From the NCBI GenBank assembly GCA_964637445.1, contig CAZWWS010000054.1:1-15892 (forward strand): a stretch of DNA of 15,892 nt. Direction: 5' to 3'. This DNA comes from M3 sp964637445 (GTDB lineage Bacteria > Bacteroidota > Bacteroidia > Bacteroidales > Muribaculaceae). The position numbers and the translations under genes were made by a program. Below, one piece after another: positions 14,478 through 15,892 of this stretch; within the stretch, counting starts at the first letter, position 1; every line of letters begins with the position of its first letter. The notes below the pieces were generated by a model. It made no database searches. It saw only the letters and a program-made list of their open reading frames with translations, and was not told the DNA's origin.

Positions 14478-15634
14478 TAGATGCGGCGGGTGTCGGTGGC
14501 TGAAAGGGGGATATAAGAGCCGAACGTTGCGCCTTTGTTTTCGTGGAGTTTGCGCACCATCAGGTCGATGTCGGGATTCTCGACTCCGAGCTGAGGGATG
14601 GTCACGGGCATACCTATGGCTACGAAGAAGTCTTTGAGGCGAGCGATGCCTTCGGCGGCCATGGCGTGGAGGTCGCCGGTCGGCTCTACGTCGAATACGC
14701 GCTGAGCAAACTGAGCTATCTTCTCCGGTTTGGTGGCAGCGGCATAGGTGAGCCATGCAGGGAATATGACGGCGAGTCCGGCTCCATGCGTCACGTCGTA
14801 GAGTGCCGACAGTTCATGCTCGATGCCATGCGACGACCAGTCTTCCTCGCAGCCGGTGCCGCACACGCCATTGTGAGCGAGTGTGCCTGCCCACATGATG
14901 TTGGCTCGCGCTTCGTAACATTCCGGCTCTTTGATTACCCGCCGCGCTTCGGCTATGATGGCGCGTAGCAGTCCTTCGGAGATGCGGTCGGTGACCTCAA
15001 CGCCTTCGGTGGGGGAGAAGTAGCGCTCCATGATGTGAGCCATCATGTCGACGATGCCTGCGGCTGTCTGATATGGTGGCAAGGTGAATGTCAACTCGGG
15101 ATTCATCACGGCAAACCGCGGTCGGATGGCGCTCTCGGTGCGTACTCCGAGCTTGCGCAGGTCGCTCTGCCGGGTGATGACGGAGTTGCCCGAGCCTTCA
15201 GAGCCGGCGGCAGGGATGGTGAGCACCACGCCTATGGGTAGGGCTTCGGTGGCGGGAGTCTTGCCGCAATAGAAGTCCCAGAAATCGCCGTCGTAGAGAG
15301 CACCGAGGGCTATGGCTTTGGCGGTGTCGATGACAGAGCCTCCGCCAACGGCGAGTATGAAGTCAATGTTGTTTTCTTTTACTATCTTGATGCCTTCGTA
15401 GACGGGACCGTCGATGGGGTTGGGCTTGATGCCTCCGAGAAAATGGTAGGGAAAGCCTTGCTCCGAGAGGGAGTAGACCACACGATGAAGCAGACCGGAG
15501 CGCTGCACGGAGCCACCGCCGTAGACGATGAGCAGGCGATGTCCGCCAAATTGGTTGACGAGTTGGCCTACGTTGTTTTCTTTGTCGCGCCCGAACACGA
15601 ATTTTGTCGGGCTCCAAAATGTGAAGTTTCTCAT
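14462..15634 (-). CDS. iron-containing alcohol dehydrogenase (butanol dehydrogenase / YqhD type)
   Basis: A 390-residue cytoplasmic group III alcohol dehydrogenase that reduces aldehydes to alcohols with NAD(P)H. The start is at ATG 15634 (MRNFTFWSPTKFVFGRD), the usual beginning and length for this family; the open frame runs on to 15736, but that part is low-complexity, contains promoter-like boxes and should be leader. Cofactor-binding glycines are in VYGGGSVQRSG (37-47) and AVGGGSVIDTAKA (95-107). The metal ligands appear as Asp196, His200, His269 and His283, in IVDMMAHIMERYF and HGIEHELSALYDVTHGAGLA, with the same spacing as in E. coli YqhD. Whether the preferred cofactor is NADH or NADPH cannot be told. 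The gene is monocistronic by position, and its end overlaps the convergent acyltransferase gene. It may help dispose of reductant or detoxify aldehydes. Confidence 0.93.
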   Translation of the reverse strand: MRNFTFWSPTKFVFGRDKENNVGQLVNQFGGHRLLIVYGGGSVQRSGLLHRVVYSLSEQGFPYHFLGGIKPNPIDGPVYEGIKIVKENNIDFILAVGGGSVIDTAKAIALGALYDGDFWDFYCGKTPATEALPIGVVLTIPAAGSEGSGNSVITRQSDLRKLGVRTESAIRPRFAVMNPELTFTLPPYQTAAGIVDMMAHIMERYFSPTEGVEVTDRISEGLLRAIIAEARRVIKEPECYEARANIMWAGTLAHNGVCGTGCEEDWSSHGIEHELSALYDVTHGAGLAVIFPAWLTYAAATKPEKIAQFAQRVFDVEPTGDLHAMAAEGIARLKDFFVAIGMPVTIPQLGVENPDIDLMVRKLHENKGATFGSYIPLSATDTRRIYQLAL

Positions 15635-15660
15635 TGTGTTGAAGTTTGAGTTGTTGTTCG

Positions 15661-15668
15661 CAAAGTTA
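15661..15668 (-). promoter_or_regulatory. -7 promoter box of the alcohol dehydrogenase gene
   Basis: The minus strand reads TAACTTTG, an exact Bacteroidetes -7 box, ending 26 bases before the ATG at 15634. No clear TTTG -33 element is seen at the right distance; the upstream stretch is rich in A and T runs. Confidence 0.45.
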
Positions 15669-15733
15669 GAAATTTTTGTTGTTTTCATAATGGATAAAAG
15701 TTTTTTTGTGTTGATAATAATTGTTTTTCGCTG

Positions 15734-15741
15734 CAAAGTTA
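15734..15741 (-). promoter_or_regulatory. second, upstream -7-like box of the alcohol dehydrogenase gene
   Basis: This is another exact TAACTTTG on the minus strand, 73 bases upstream of the first. A transcript from here would carry a leader of roughly 90 bases. No -33 match was found. The remaining 15742-15841 holds no gene I can support, only a short hairpin TGAGC/GCTCA at 15781-15797. Confidence 0.35.
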
Positions 15742-15841
15742 CAACGAAAAATCAAGCAGTATTATGTCATTATGTCACATTGAGCGAAAAAAGCTCACGG
15801 ATAGCACTGAAATGGCACAGAATTTTTTAGAGAACGTGTAG

Positions 15842-15874
15842 GAGGGTGTCTCAAAACGAGGCATCCTCTTTTTT
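15842..15874 (+). terminator. intrinsic terminator in plus orientation near the right edge
   Basis: GAGGGTGTCTC (15842-15852) pairs over 11 positions (two G-U wobbles) with GAGGCATCCTC (15858-15868) across the loop AAAAC, followed by six T residues (15869-15874). It is well formed, yet no plus-strand gene lies between 14477 and here. It may end an unannotated short RNA or stop read-through from the acyltransferase gene. Confidence 0.65.
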
Positions 15875-15892
15875 ATGTTGGAGAGAATGTGA

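Noticed and set aside
15635..15736. N-terminal extension of the alcohol dehydrogenase by 34 residues
   Set aside because: It is Lys/Asn-rich, low in complexity, contains a -7 box, and lies before the normal family start MRNFTF. A leader peptide cannot be fully excluded.
15842..15874. Possible insertion-sequence end (GGGTGTCTCAAAAC-like string)
   Set aside because: It resembles some IS termini, but no transposase, target duplication or partner end is visible. The stem plus T run is better explained as a terminator.
1..15892. CRISPR array, tRNA or rRNA genes
   Set aside because: No regularly spaced direct repeats and no cloverleaf or rRNA-like sequence were found on either strand by eye.

Overview
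The window looks like a chromosomal segment from a gut Bacteroidales bacterium, most likely Muribaculaceae or a close relative. The evidence is: (i) several secreted proteins ending in type IX secretion (T9SS)-like tails of the pattern YNLQG...LPAGxYI...K; (ii) promoter boxes TAnnTTTG, mostly TAACTTTG, upstream of several genes, which is the Bacteroidetes primary sigma -7 element; (iii) almost no Shine-Dalgarno sequences; and (iv) the gene families present. Placement below order level is inference. No tRNA, rRNA, CRISPR array, transposase or integrase gene was seen.

Layout. Positions 1-354 hold the 3' end of a secreted protein, followed by a hairpin terminator. Positions 481-6417 (+) carry a two-gene unit: an exported subtilisin-like (S8) protease and a 1205-residue leucine-rich-repeat surface protein built from three copies of one module. 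Two back-to-back terminators (6439-6473 + and 6491-6527 -) separate it from a minus-strand pair, 8830-6557, whose products match NfnA and NfnB, the two subunits of the flavin-based NADH-dependent ferredoxin:NADP+ oxidoreductase. The large subunit would often be auto-annotated as glutamate synthase small chain. The Asp-Cys-Cys-Cys iron-sulfur motif of the small subunit and the gene pairing favour Nfn.

Positions 9025-10352 are the most interesting part: a compact, A+T-rich, minus-strand cassette of three genes joined by 4-bp ATGA overlaps. They encode an XRE-type regulator with a DUF3791-like tail, a DUF3990 protein resembling ADP-ribosyltransferases, and an 80-residue helical protein of unknown family. 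The cassette has its own promoter, a near-perfect 18-bp palindrome lying between the -33 and -7 boxes, and imperfect direct repeats on both sides. This is the architecture of an autoregulated toxin-antitoxin or defence-like module that moves as a unit.

The right part (10464-15634) returns to ordinary Bacteroidales content: a secreted acidic, tyrosine-rich protein with YD-like repeats and one EF-hand-like loop; a beta-helix lipoprotein; a GNAT/FemAB-like acyltransferase that diverges from the lipoprotein; and an iron-dependent alcohol dehydrogenase convergent with, and overlapping, the acyltransferase. An intrinsic terminator facing the plus direction near the right edge has no visible plus-strand gene feeding it.

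Themes: cell-surface and secreted proteins (six of twelve genes, four with T9SS-like tails), redox-cofactor balancing (NfnAB and the alcohol dehydrogenase), and one accessory toxin-antitoxin-like island inserted between them.
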